From Rostrohypoxylon terebratum (taxonomy: Eukaryota; Ascomycota; Sordariomycetes; Xylariales; Hypoxylaceae): a stretch of 26,017 bases of DNA. Positions 1 through 10,570 of the stretch are shown here, one piece after another. The translations under genes and the position numbers were made by a program. The notes beneath the pieces were generated by a model, which was not told the DNA's origin, did not search any database, and worked only from the letters and a program-made list of their open reading frames with translations. Position 1 is the stretch's first letter. Every line of letters begins with the position of its first letter. The stretch spans positions 1-26,017 of the forward strand of contig MU386063.1 of the NCBI GenBank assembly GCA_022497145.1. Direction: 5' to 3'.

Positions 1-65
1 AACTTAGATCAGGAAATTCCGTGGTTTATCCGTGATTGGTTCGCGGCGTCTCCACAAAGGGTTTG

Positions 66-539
66 TTATTCCTTCGAACTGTAGGTTCGTGACAGCACGG
101 CGAGGCCATAGCACCCAAGAAGAGTCCGTAAGGACTCTTCTTGGCTGTGGGGGGGAAGGTTCGTGATTCGGATAGTCGAAAAATCTGAAGGTAAAGATAC
201 TTTAGCGACAGCTGCACCCGCTTCGAATTGAATTACGCTGCCGCAAATGTTGCGCGTGGTCGTTTCTGATTCCGCGGGAGAGGGAATCTAGAATATTTGT
301 CAGCGATGAAATCATTAGGTTATGGGATGAGTCAACAGTCAACATACGTTTGGTAAAGTTTGCGACGAGGCTTTAGCATGGGAATAATCCTCATGCATGA
401 ATATGCAGGATTTTCCTCTAAGGCATTGTCCACGAGCAAAATACCGGCATGGTATGAGAGATCGAGGGTCGCTGGTGTCCATTGACGACCGGTCAACCCG
501 GTAAGGATCGCGCAGCACGCGAGGGGCGTCGGGATTCAT
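66..539 (-). CDS. CCCH zinc-finger protein, short two-exon gene, probably C-terminally truncated
   Basis: Exon 1 is 539-348 and exon 2 is 287-66. The 60-base intron (347-288) starts GTATGT, has a GCTGAC branch site and ends TTCTAG. The 137-residue product opens with MNPDAPRVLRDPYRV and carries one CCCH finger, C31-x7-C39-x5-C45-x3-H49, the spacing of RNA- or ubiquitin-linked CCCH proteins. Exon 2 encodes a soluble segment (GAAVAKVSLPSDFSTIRITN) that I loosely associate with the N-terminal part of long fungal CCCH proteins followed by RING/IBR modules; this is a memory-based inference. No RING or IBR follows, because TAA at 68-66 ends the frame. A TTG at 563 lies in frame upstream, but the ATG at 539 is the better start. 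The gene is divergent from the prenylcysteine lyase gene. It could be a short functional gene, a truncated paralogue or a pseudogene. Confidence 0.62.
115..144. repeat. Perfect 13-base inverted repeat with a 4-base loop, inside the CCCH gene's second exon
   Basis: CCAAGAAGAGTCC (115-127) and GGACTCTTCTTGG (132-144) are exact reverse complements around GTAA. It would form a strong hairpin in either strand. It lies in coding sequence (QEESLRTLLG region), about 50 bases before the stop codon of the CCCH gene. Confidence 0.9.
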
Positions 540-1367
540 CCCGTCAAGGTTTATGAAGAACAAAGGGTAAGCTTAAGGTACCAAACACTGAAGTTCTCAA
601 GTCGTTTTTGCATGCGAGTGGGAAATGCAAAGCATTGAGTACGTCAAGATCCAAGGTTCTAAGATGAAAGGTGGAAGATGAAAAGTTGTACCTGTGACCT
701 GTGACGAAAGGTGGAAGGTTGATGAATAAAAACATTGAAGTGGGAAATCTTTTGCGAAATCGAAATTTACTTAGTAGTGTAAGTCTGAAGATGAACTGCA
801 CATGTGATCATCAAAGTTTCGCTAGTGATTTTCAGAAGGCAGCCGCGAGGATGTTATCACAGATCAGTCAGGAGCGATCACTACCTACCTACCAAGTCGT
901 CACTGCCAACTATAACGCACCTTCCACCAAAACGATGAAGCTCCCCTTCCAGGACATTACTAGATAGTATCCACTAAAATCCATCGTCAAAGATTTTGTC
1001 AAGCAAAATGGTCATGTCCTGAACACAAGATCCAATACAGTAATCCTAGGAGTTTAACTAGGGACGCAATTTACAACTTATTGTCCAAATAGGAGCGATC
1101 GTGAAAAAAAGGGGTTGAGCTGGAAAGCTTCATAACATGCATATGATTGGCAGCAGCAATATATGCATGGAAACAGGATCTTATTGTTTGGGAGGGGTTA
1201 TGCATATAGAAAGCATCCTATCACGGTTATGTGAATGTGGCTTGTGCTTAATGTTAGCCAGTTAATTAATAACCACGACCTGCACGACCACATCATCATA
1301 GTATGTCTTTTTCATCATCGTAAACATGTAAACATGCCAACTGTATGAAAATCGAAAAGCATCCATC
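540..1367. other. Divergent intergenic region between the CCCH and prenylcysteine lyase genes
   Basis: No supportable gene was found. An 88-codon open frame at 701-967 (+) has no recognisable domain and low-complexity codon content. A 12-base direct repeat GAAAGGTGGAAG occurs at 666-677 and 706-717, with a short CCTGTGA tandem between the copies. A CTACCTACCTACC tract lies at 881-893. The stretch must hold the promoters of both flanking genes, but no clear TATA box could be assigned. Confidence 0.6.
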
Positions 1368-3249
1368 ATGAAATTCTTCAGCTCATCGCATTTGGCATAT
1401 TTACTTCTGCCATTCACGGTTATCGCCGGAGTTCAGGCTGTCGTAAATGATGTAAAACAAGTTGCAATTATTGGTAAGTGACATCTATCGACCCTACGTG
1501 CTCCACCACACCTACACATCGTTGGGAAAAGCTGTATAACCATACCACCATCGTGTGAGACCAGCATACAAAACCCAACTGTTTTCTTCATTCTACGCAA
1601 TTGCTACCTCACAAAACAATAATTGGGTACCTAATCTCCAAAGCACAATTCAGTGTGCTAACCTGATGAACAGGTGCTGGCGCCGCTGGTTCGTCGACAG
1701 CTTACCATCTACGTAAATATGCTGAAGAAGAAGGCGCCAACGTTAATATCACCATATTTGAGAAGACTAGTCACATCGGTGGTCGCACTCTTACAGTAGA
1801 TGTCTATGATGATCCTCTTAATCCAGTTGAGCTAGGCGCCTCCATTTTCGTCGAGGTCAACCACATTCTCTATGGTGCCAGCAAGGAATTCAACCTGCCC
1901 CTCAAGAACCCTGGTGCCGACGAAGATGGGCTTCTTGGTATATGGGATGGCACGAAATTTGTCTATATCCAAGACTCCAAGTCCTGGGGTTGGTGGAACA
2001 TAGCCAAGTTATTGTGGAAGTACGGCTCTGCTCCCTACTACACCCACCGCCTTGTCCAAGAGACCGTCGCCACCTTCCTTAAGCTTTACGAAGCGCCTTA
2101 CTTCCCGTTTAGATCACTGTCTACTAGAGCCTATGAACTTGGTCTTGTCGGAACAACCGGATCTACGGGAGAACAATTCTTAGAAGCAAATAAGCTCAAT
2201 GGTCCTTTTGCCCATGACATTGTTCAGGCCAGCACCCGAGTCAACTATGCCTCCAACCTAGCCTACATCCACGGGCTAGGAACCATGGTCAGTACTTTCA
2301 GCAACAGTCTAAGGATATATATCCCATCAATACTGATACTGAAATTCAGGTCGCGATGGCTCCTGAAGGAGCAATGGCTGTGGCTGGTGGCAACTGGCAA
2401 ATATTCTCCCGTATGGTCGAAAAGTCTCAGGCTTATGTTTCCCTAAATTCAACCGTATCGTCTATTGACAAGGAGAAGAGCGGTGAAGGCTCTGACGCAA
2501 CCAAATATAAGATCCAGACCCTCACAACCGATTCAGTCGACACTGAAGGGGAGACCCATCCTGTGGCTTTCGACACCGTTGTCATAGCAACGCCGTACCA
2601 ATTCAGTGGCATTAGTCACAATGACAACGTCATTCCTCATCCCGTAGATTCAATTCCGTACGTCAAGCTACATGTGACGCTCTTCGCATCTCCTTTCCGC
2701 TTCAGCCCGGCGTTCTTCAATCTCGAACCCGCATCCGAGGTCCCCATCTCCGTACTTACAACCCTAGGCCCGAATGACAAGGCCAAGTCGGGACCAGAGG
2801 GTGTGGGTAGCGCGGGGTTCTTCTCCGCGACCCTTGTCAAGGTGGTAACAAACCCGAAGACACAGAACACGGAGTACGTGTACAAGATCTTCTCGCCCGA
2901 CAAGGTGACGCCCAAATTCCTTTCGCGACTCTTGGGTGTCCAGGTACCAGACACGTTCACGCGATCCTCCTCCGTTAGCATAGACGGCGACGAGGGGTGG
3001 ACCATCGTGGACCCCATCTCCTGGTATCACCCCACCGTCTTCCATCCCTACCCACAGAAGCTCCCTCGCGTCACGTTCCAGGACCCTATCCTTGGCGACG
3101 GGCTGTACTACACCTCCGGCATCGAGAGCTTCATATCTACGATGGAGACGAGCGCGCTCATGGGTAAAAACGTCGCGCGATTGATCGCGGATGACTTCTT
3201 CCAGGCGGCCCAAACAGTGAATTTTGTTGATGAAATGGGGGAACTTTAG
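1368..3249 (+). CDS. Prenylcysteine lyase/oxidase, FAD-dependent, secretory
   Basis: Exons are 1368-1473, 1674-2287 and 2350-3249. Intron 1 (200 bases) has GTAAGT, GCTAAC and AACAG; intron 2 (62 bases) has GTCAGT and TTCAG. Phases join exactly to give 539 residues, the usual length for this family. An N-terminal hydrophobic stretch (LAYLLLPFTVIAGVQA) reads as a signal peptide. The FAD Rossmann motif VAIIGAGAAGSS (G36-x-G38-x-x-G41) spans the first splice junction and is followed by FEK and a HIGGRT motif. The C-terminal block with YYTSGIESFISTMETSALMG matches the conserved end of prenylcysteine oxidases. Known family role: oxidative cleavage of the thioether of prenylcysteines released from degraded prenylated proteins, in a lysosome/vacuole-like compartment, giving cysteine, a prenyl aldehyde and H2O2. 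Its 3' end converges on the CorA-like gene. Confidence 0.93.
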
Positions 3250-3354
3250 GAGATCATTTTCATCGCACTTTTGCTCAAGGTGCAACAGAGAGTTTAGGTT
3301 AGGTAAATTGTTAATGAAACTAGGATGGAGGCGACAAATGCCTCGCTGTTGACA

Positions 3355-6300
3355 CTACATCCCCGATTCGATATCGTTCATCCTTTCGCCCCGTGCCCTG
3401 TTCATCAACGTTCGCAACTGTGACATGGATGATGGACCGTGATTATTCATCACCGATGTCGAACTACCATTCGCTTGGCCATTTCCATCTTCGCATGATG
3501 GGCTTTCCGAGAGCTGAAGACTATTCTGACTCTTATTGTCACTCCGTTTAGTCTTTCCTTCGTCCCGCTCTCGCCTCTTGCGCCTCCGCTCCAAGTTCGC
3601 GATCTTCGCGTTCTTCTTAAGTCGGTCGGAGTATTCGATCGCCTCGGTGTGGAGACGCTTGCTTGGCCAGTTGATGTCTAACCAAAAGCTGTAGAGGCCG
3701 GAACGGACTAAAAGTGAGGTCGAGAGCCATTTAAAGATGTAGAATGCACCTGCACGGATCCAACTGCCGAAGGCGAGGAACAAGCTGATGAAGATGACTC
3801 CAGCGGAAATAGAGACTAAAAGGCGAGTTGGATCAGTATTAGTGGATCGCTGCAACAGAATGGTGGGGTAGGTTTCTTACACATATACACAAACTCCAGT
3901 TTAATTGAGGTGTCGGTGGTTATCGTGCTGTTGTTCATCCCAAAGATACTGGACATGAATGAAAGGGGAAGCTGAAGATCATTAGCTTAGGTGGGATGTC
4001 ATGACGTTTGCTATACTTACGAATACTATGGTCACGAGAGTAAACATCATGATGGAACGACCTTGTTTGATGGTTTCCTCGGACTGTTTCACTGCTTGCC
4101 ATGCTTGAACCACGCCAGCTTGCTGCTGTTTCAAACCCAGCAAGTCCTTAACCTAAGCACTCTGTTAGCTTCATCTTTCTTTAAAAGGGGTTTGGTAACT
4201 ACTAGGTAGGCTCTCACATCGTCCGCTGTGTTATCAGCACTCCTTCGTAGATCCTTTAGTTCCTCAATCCTCTCCTCGACATGCTCCAACCGTTCATCAG
4301 CGTTAAGCTTGAACCAGTGGTAATCATCGCGCATTTTCTTCCGCTTAGGGTCATTGTCTTTATTCCCTTCAATGGCATCCCAAAGATCGAGGAGTTCCTT
4401 TGGCTTGTTCTTCGACTTGTCCCAGAGATATCTGCTTATCATCTGGCGTTTCTTGTCCTTGGCGAAGTCTCCGAAGGGATCCAATATGTTTTCGGCGTTG
4501 GCGATGAATGCCGTCAGGATCTTCTTATGTATCTTCGTGATGTGTATCATGATGTCCAGCTCTTCTATGATGTCTTTAATCTCGCGCTCGAGCTGTCCCT
4601 CGGGATTGATATCAAGAAGTGGGACGTGAAGACCAGATGTGTCGCCATTAGAATTTGACCTGTAGATCTCACTAGCTTCGTCAGTCCAACGCCATAGCCT
4701 TTCGAAGGCAGCAGTCTGCTTTTGCATCTGTATTTACTTGTTAGTATAGCCCTGACTATCACTGATCAATAGTGCTCACTATATTTCCAATGGCTTTCGC
4801 GAACGCATCAAGGACTAGCGGCTGTCGATCCCCGGTCTTAGTTCTATCGAAAAAGGTATTGGAGCACTCATCAATAATGACAAGAGCCAGGTCAAAGGCT
4901 GTTCGGATTTGATCGCCGCTGTCATTCTGAAGATGGACTCTGATCGATTTGTGGATGGCTGATGTGTCTTGCTTGTTGGCTCCGTAGCGCTTCGGGAAGC
5001 AAGTGATGATAGTCTTCGCATCAAGGATCCACATCCAGAGTTGGTCAACCATAACCACCCTCGACAGCTTCTTTATGTTCATATTACACTCGTCGCACTT
5101 GTCTTTGATATCAAAATCCTCATGTTCTACCCATTTCCGTTCGTGGTGGTCGTATCTATGGAAATCTTCAGGTTTGGTCGTGGTGTGGCGATATACAACC
5201 TGGTCTCGATCGCGATGCCAAGTTGAGTTGAGCGTCCAATGGTAAGCCTGGTCAAGGGTTCGACGAGGATGTAACGGGGGGTCTGCACAGAGATATTTGC
5301 GTAGGAGCTTCTTGTCGCGATAATTCGACATACCTTCATAGAGCCTCGCGGCGTCGAGAAGGTACTGACCTAGAGCATTTCTAACCTGAACTCGACCATT
5401 TCCATCTACTGGAAGTCGACTCTCAATTAGTTTCAACTCCTTGAGCAGACTTCCCATTGTTAATATTCTCGCCTTCGTCCTCCGGGGTTTCCCTTGTTCA
5501 AGGGGTAAAGGACTGCTATTCTTCGGGCTCTGCTGTTCCGTGCCAAAGCATAACCCCTGTTTAAGTTTATGGATAAAAGATACTGCAGAATTGTTTAGAC
5601 AAGAGGAAATCCTACTAGTATCAGAGGCATAATTCGCATTATTCCACTCACCCATGGACGATTTGTCATTTGAACTCCCTTCTCCCACAGATGAAGACCC
5701 GGAATCATTGCTTCTCCCCATCGACGATCCCTTCTTCTGGTTTTCCTCTTGTTTAGATCTTTTATCTTCCTCCATTATGTCGACGATTTCCATCGCAAAT
5801 TGCTCGCTTCTTCTAGAGATATCCCAATGGAGATATGGCATCTATGTACAGGATTAGATATATACCTAGCTATGCGAAAACAACGGCGTATACTCACAAA
5901 CAGAACCATGTTCCTTGGGAAATGATCTGCATTGTCTGGATCTAGTCCACGGTTAGCCTAGGTATACGTAATCATAGGCTACTCGACTGTATTCACCTGA
6001 TGAGACCATTTCACAGATAGGTCGCAAATGCCTCGCGTGTGGTGGGTTATGCTGTTGACCTCCATGTAATTGGCTCTTCCAGTATTGATCCCGGAGAACC
6101 ATATATGTCCTTGTCTTCTTCTTTCGGTTCAACTCACGGTGAGTCGCGTGATAATCTGGTCTCTCTTCACCAAAGTACCTACTTATGGCTTGCTAACATC
6201 GATCGATTAGTGTCAGCCCGGGCGATCCGGAAAGCACTCACCTCGGCCCACTAGAGCAAAATCAGCAATCGGTCCAAGGCGGGATGTACTAATATAATGT

Positions 6301-7130
6301 TAAGGATTTTGCTTACAATCATGTTGTTCGAGGGAATGTGGAAATAGCCAAGGCAATCAGAAGCGAAATTATCGCTATGTAATAAGTTCTTCTCGTGATG
6401 AAGCAAATCACTGAGCGCTGTTTTTTGATTGGGGAACTTGTTCCACACTCGGTGACGACCGTTCTGCCCCTCATCATCAACAAATACATCTGCACCTTTT
6501 CCACCCTCGAAGCGTATGATAGGTGCATTGATGTCCTTCTCGGGCTCATATACGTCGAGTTCCTCAGTATCATCCGGTGACTCGATGACGTCTCTGCCAT
6601 TCTTCTTGTGCCAACTTTGCCGACTACTATTTATTGCCTTGATCAAGTGCTTATCCTTTTTATCGGCAGCAAGGGTTTTTCGAAGGAAGCTAATACGTCT
6701 TAATTCACCTTCGCAGTCATCTTTCCAGGATTCTCTTTTCCGTCTAGTGGTAGCCTCGGCCTTTCCGTCTTCGAGACAGAAGTGGCCCTTCTGATGCTCG
6801 AATTCCTGTTTCCATATAGGGTGGTCAAATTTGAAAAAGGTATCCCGATCCTTTATCTTGATACATCCTATAAAATGAAGCAGATGATCTTTGATATCGC
6901 AACCATGGTCGTCAGGACTCAGGCAGGTCATTTTTGGACACAATGCCCGGGCAATGATAGTTTGATAGGTAGTATTGCAATCCAATGTTTTTTTTGTTCG
7001 AGATTGGAAGCTAGGAAATTTTGCCAGAGGGATATCCTTATACCAAAAGCACAACGAGCCTCCTGCGAATTCATAATCCGTTGGGGGCGGGATCCATGGA
7101 CTAGATTCACTTTCACGGCGGTTTCCATTC
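3355..7130 (-). CDS. CorA-like magnesium/metal-ion transporter of the long fungal type, nine visible exons, 5' end unresolved
   Basis: Exons on the minus strand are 7130-6317, 6250-6242, 6192-5997, 5941-5898, 5841-4780, 4727-4218, 4152-4021, 3971-3881 and 3815-3355. All eight introns (49-66 bases) have GT donors, CTAAC/CTGAT-type branch sites and AG acceptors, and phases join to about 1105 visible residues. The C-terminal part carries the CorA fold: a helical segment, a hydrophobic helix ending in SIFGMNN (the GMN signature at about residues 933-935), then a second helix (SISAGVIFISLFLAFG) and a basic and polar tail. The middle part contains VVMVDQLWMWILD, TIITCFPKRYG and VPLLDINPEGQLEREIKDI, typical of fungal CorA-like proteins. 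The long acidic and charged N-terminal region has no named domain that I recognise. It probably sits in a membrane, but substrate and membrane are not shown. The first visible exon opens after an acceptor (TTCCAG) with no in-frame ATG, so a short 5' exon is missing. An ATG at 7373 joined through a weak donor at 7311 fits the phase. Confidence 0.9.
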
Positions 7131-8748
7131 CTGGAATTTCAGCTTAGTCTAGGAGATCAATATCCGTGGTAAGTCGACTCAATAAAATGCAAACTACCCA
7201 GCCTCACAGCCCTAGCCCCTGTGTCACGACGACAGGACGGCGATGTTGAATAGTTGTGGGTAGCCAATCCAGTTGAACGGTTCTTTCTCTAACCCCAGAA
7301 ACCCCTCCTACGTCCACAATATTTGCAAGCAACTTGACGAATTATGATGGGATGTATGCGAATTTGCTGACATACATCGGCGCTGACAAAAGCGTGCTAG
7401 ATGGCAACGCGGCGGAGCCAATAGGAGAATAGGATGCTAGGGTTAAGATGTTAATGGATGGATGGCACCGCCGCACCTAGCGTAATAACGTCCGATGGGT
7501 GTGGGGGCGATTTTCGTTCGCCCCTATCATTTTGAGCTACAACTCATTGATGCGGCTGAGATGAATATCTGCCAGGGACTCGAGCAGGCAGGTATAGCAC
7601 GGGATAATATAGGACAACAATCGGTGAACAAAGCTATTACAATCTATCCAAATCGTCCATATACGAATTGACCAACCTTCAGTCGTCTTGTGTTCATGCA
7701 GAAGAAGATTTTTTTCAGGGGCTCAATCTAAAAAGGTATGGATGCAGCTGGCTTGTGCAATATTGAAGCAGGCTGCGTCTTTAAGCTGTATGAAGAGGCC
7801 AGTAAGAGTGAAATAACGGTTACATTCCCCATACAGCCGACGCTCAATCTCATTCCAGGTAGCTGAAAAACTCAACCCCTGGTCAATATGCAAAAAATTA
7901 CTATAAATGCTTATTAGATAAGTATATTAGTAATAACTCCCTGCTAGAGCTTGCGGGGTTTTAGTGTCGGTCAGTCTATCGAGATGGGGGATCTTTCAAG
8001 GATGAGATGATTTCTGCCGCTACCTAGCTTCCGATGTTGCTAACCGTGAGGAAATCGCCAATGCCGAAACCGGGCGACATTCGTGGAGTAGCGGCTTAGT
8101 TTCCACCTGACAATTGTAAAGATAAAAAATGGGAGTGAAGGTTTGTCTGCGTAGAGGTTGTGGGTTGAAAGGAAAGGAAGGGGTCAATATTCCATGACAT
8201 GGTAGCATGAAGACTACTGCCATTGCACCTACTCAGCAAATTTCAAAAGCGCATCTTATCGTGTCGCCACTGTGAGAAGTTACGCACGGCGATTCTATAT
8301 GGTGATGTCGGATGCGTAGTTCCAATCCATGAATATTCGCTTACTATGGCAATCGGCCTAACTGCTCCGTTAGTAACGATGGAATCGGCAATCTAGTCAA
8401 TGAAGAAAATCTCGTCTCATCTCTTCCGTCTACTAAGCCGGACGGACAGACGAAAAGACATCATCCCTAGATACACCCTTGCAAAGATGGACGAGATTTC
8501 TTACTCATGTCGCCTATGAGACGTAGTGACGAGAACCTCCTCTCCAATATAAAACTTTTAAATTTTACTCCGCCCGATGAGGATAGGGGTGTGGTATAAC
8601 ACCATGATATCAGATCGAAATATAAAATGGACGGCCACCTCGGTCACCAATCCCCCTATCTAGTTCGTGTTTCATTCTAACATTATCATTTTTTAGAGCA
8701 TACATATTCACCTAGTATTATTGAGCTTCAAAATTAATTAAACATCCC
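7131..8748. other. Intergenic region, 1.6 kb, between the CorA-like gene and the kelch gene
   Basis: The first 250 bases should contain the missing first exon and promoter of the CorA-like gene. The remainder has no convincing gene on either strand. An imperfect hairpin lies at 7897-7934 (outer arms ATTACTA/TAGTAAT, inner CTTAT/ATAAG). A short minus-strand frame around 7723-7910 looks faintly coding but has no recognisable homology. Confidence 0.5.
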
Positions 8749-9775
8749 ATGTCACTCTCCGCAGTTGTTTATTCTGCCAGGGCAACGACAGCTCTTACTT
8801 GGCCGGTAAGTCAGCGGCCCAGCGCCCAATGGATTGATCTACCCCCTGACGGCGCGCCTGTAGGCGGCGAGGCTCCGGTTCGAGAACAAGGCACGGCAGC
8901 AACCGATAATCCTATCAAACGCGAACTACAGCTGGCCTACTGTACCGTCAACCGACAAATTTAAGGCATATTTATTTCAAGGCCAGATCTAGACAAGTCT
9001 TGTTCCAATACCCAAAGCCTTTACCCATGTCAACGCTGCCGCGATTAACGACAAAATCTATGTGCTTGGTGGATTTACGGGAGATGGCGTAGACCTAGTG
9101 TGGCGTTCGGCACCTGGCTACTTTGTCTGCGACATCTCAAATAATACATGGAAAATTTTGCCTCCAATGCCGGATGGAAAAGGCCGAGGAGCTTCCGCCG
9201 TGGGTGTCTCTGGGCATACTATCTACCTAGCAGGTGGTTTGGAACGTTTTGAACTCACCACCAATGGCACCAAAGAGTCGCTAGACATAGTCACGCATAC
9301 GATACTGAGAAAGGGACGTGGGCGGACTTACCAAGCCTTCCGCGCGACGCGAGATCATGTCGGGGACGAAGTGATAGGTCGTACATTTTACATTGTCGAA
9401 GGTCGCGACCACGGCCAGCCCAACGTGCGCAATATGGCTTGGACCTTGGATCTGGATGAACTTCCAAGTGGATGGTCAGCTATGGCAGAAATGCCTACAG
9501 CGCGCGAGGGGCTATCAATCGGTGTGATTGATGATTACGTAGCCACGTTTGGGGGCGAAGGAAATCCCGCGCCTAATTCGAACGGCGTGTTCGACGAGAC
9601 TGAAGTCTACGACACGAAGAGTTACCCATGGTTCAAGTTGGCGACTTTACCACATCCTAGGCACGGAACAGTTGCGGCGTCGGTACACGGTCGCATTTAT
9701 ATACCAGGTGGAGGTATATCCATCGGTGCGGGACCTGTGGATACATTTGACGGATTCGAGACGATGTTCTGTTGA
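8749..9775 (+). pseudogene. Kelch-repeat beta-propeller protein, probably decaying (frameshift pair, uncertain 5' exon)
   Basis: From 8993 to the stop at 9773-9775 a frame encodes kelch blades: INDKIYVLGGF, VSGHTIYLAGG, IGRTFYIVEGRDHG, DDYVATFGGEGNPA and VHGRIYIPGGG, each a Gly-Gly strand with spaced Trp/Leu-Pro-Pro-Met motifs (W-K-I-L-P-P-M-P). Kelch propellers usually mediate protein interactions or form oxidase-like folds; the role here is unknown. Between about 9293 and 9345 the reading frame gives non-kelch residues, while the +2 frame gives AYDTEKGTWADLPSLP, a textbook kelch linker. Two opposite single-base changes therefore flank this stretch. Several blade residues also look worn (GGRD read as EGRD, VYTF read as VATF). 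A first exon 8749-8805 (donor GTAAGT, acceptor TCTAG at 8992) joins in phase but is only a candidate. It could still be translated, since the frame is restored. Confidence 0.72.
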
Positions 9776-10369
9776 GATTTTCAAACAGCCATTTCAATTT
9801 GAACCTCGAGCTGTCTCTTGTCTAGCAACCTTAGAGCAGAATATCTCGTAAACATAGCAGAAGCCGTTGAATGCATCAACTACCTAGCTTTCCTCGAAGG
9901 TCGGTCCTGTGTCGCTAGTATCAACGGAGAGTGGTTCTGTCGTCGGGGAAGGACCCAGATCACTGGTCTATTGCAGCGAGAAGGCGGACCGAACACTGCT
10001 ACATGGTAAGTCAGCGACTACTCTTCCTAGGTAGATATCAAGCGTGCATTGCTAACGAGGGGTCTTTAGCCAACAGGCTGCTCAGGCTGCCGGAAGAATC
10101 ATGGACTCGTGCTCGCGCGGCGACGGAAAGGTGAAGGATCAAGTCGATCTGGAATTTTTAGGGGCTCCGGGGTACTTCGTTGATATCCGCACCCCATGAT
10201 TGTATCTTAAAGGCGGCTCATACACCGAGAATGTGTCTACCTAGGCATCGAACAGCGCTTCGTCCGAAGAATCGTAACAATTATGGATGTGTAGAAGTTG
10301 TTCAAGCTGAGATACCTTAGGGTTGTGTGGTGGTCCCTTACGGTAGATAAGCTACCCCTGAATCCATAT

Positions 10370-10387
10370 CTAGGACCTAGGTCCTAG
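10370..10387. repeat. Perfect 18-base palindrome
   Basis: CTAGGACCTAGGTCCTAG equals its own reverse complement. It is built from overlapping CTAGG/CCTAG units and lies in noncoding sequence 160 bases before the telomeric array. A related, imperfect CACCTAGGTCCTGG occurs near 22117. Confidence 0.9.
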
Positions 10388-10546
10388 GTGTCTGTTGGGC
10401 TACCCGCTAAAATATCTATAGCCCTAGTGTATTAGTAGAGACCCTGGCAGCTAGTCGAGACCACCTGACCGTACCTATTATATTGACAGCACGCCTCAGT
10501 ATCCAAGCACACTATAATAACGCATCAGCCTTCAAGACAACAATAA

Positions 10547-10570
10547 TTAGGGTTAGGGTTAGGGTCAGGG
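10547..10570 (+). repeat. Interstitial telomeric repeat, (TTAGGG)3 plus one variant unit
   Basis: Three exact TTAGGG units (10547-10564) are followed by TCAGGG (10565-10570) and then TTAAGA. TTAGGG is the telomere unit of most filamentous ascomycetes. The G-rich strand is the plus strand, so the array points toward higher coordinates. It is flanked by single-copy noncoding sequence on both sides, so it is internal here and not a chromosome end. Confidence 0.9.

Noticed and set aside
701..967. 88-codon plus-strand frame as a small gene
   Set aside because: No domain, no signal peptide, and no good start context; it lies in the divergent promoter region.
2637..3285. Minus-strand open frames of 126 and 173 codons
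   Set aside because: They are antisense to exon 3 of the prenylcysteine lyase gene, which has clear family motifs and splice sites.
4281..4658. Plus-strand frames of 91 and 125 codons
   Set aside because: They are antisense to exon 6 of the CorA-like gene; the hydrophobic runs arise from its reverse-complemented charged codons.
7723..7910. Possible transposase remnant on the minus strand (frame containing TWNEIERRLYGECNRYF)
   Set aside because: It is about 60 codons, with no catalytic motif and no terminal inverted repeats; the resemblance is too weak to claim.
8860..8900. tRNA-like B box (GGTTCGAGAAC) near 8878
   Set aside because: The consensus ending is wrong, and no matching A box or cloverleaf stems were found around it.
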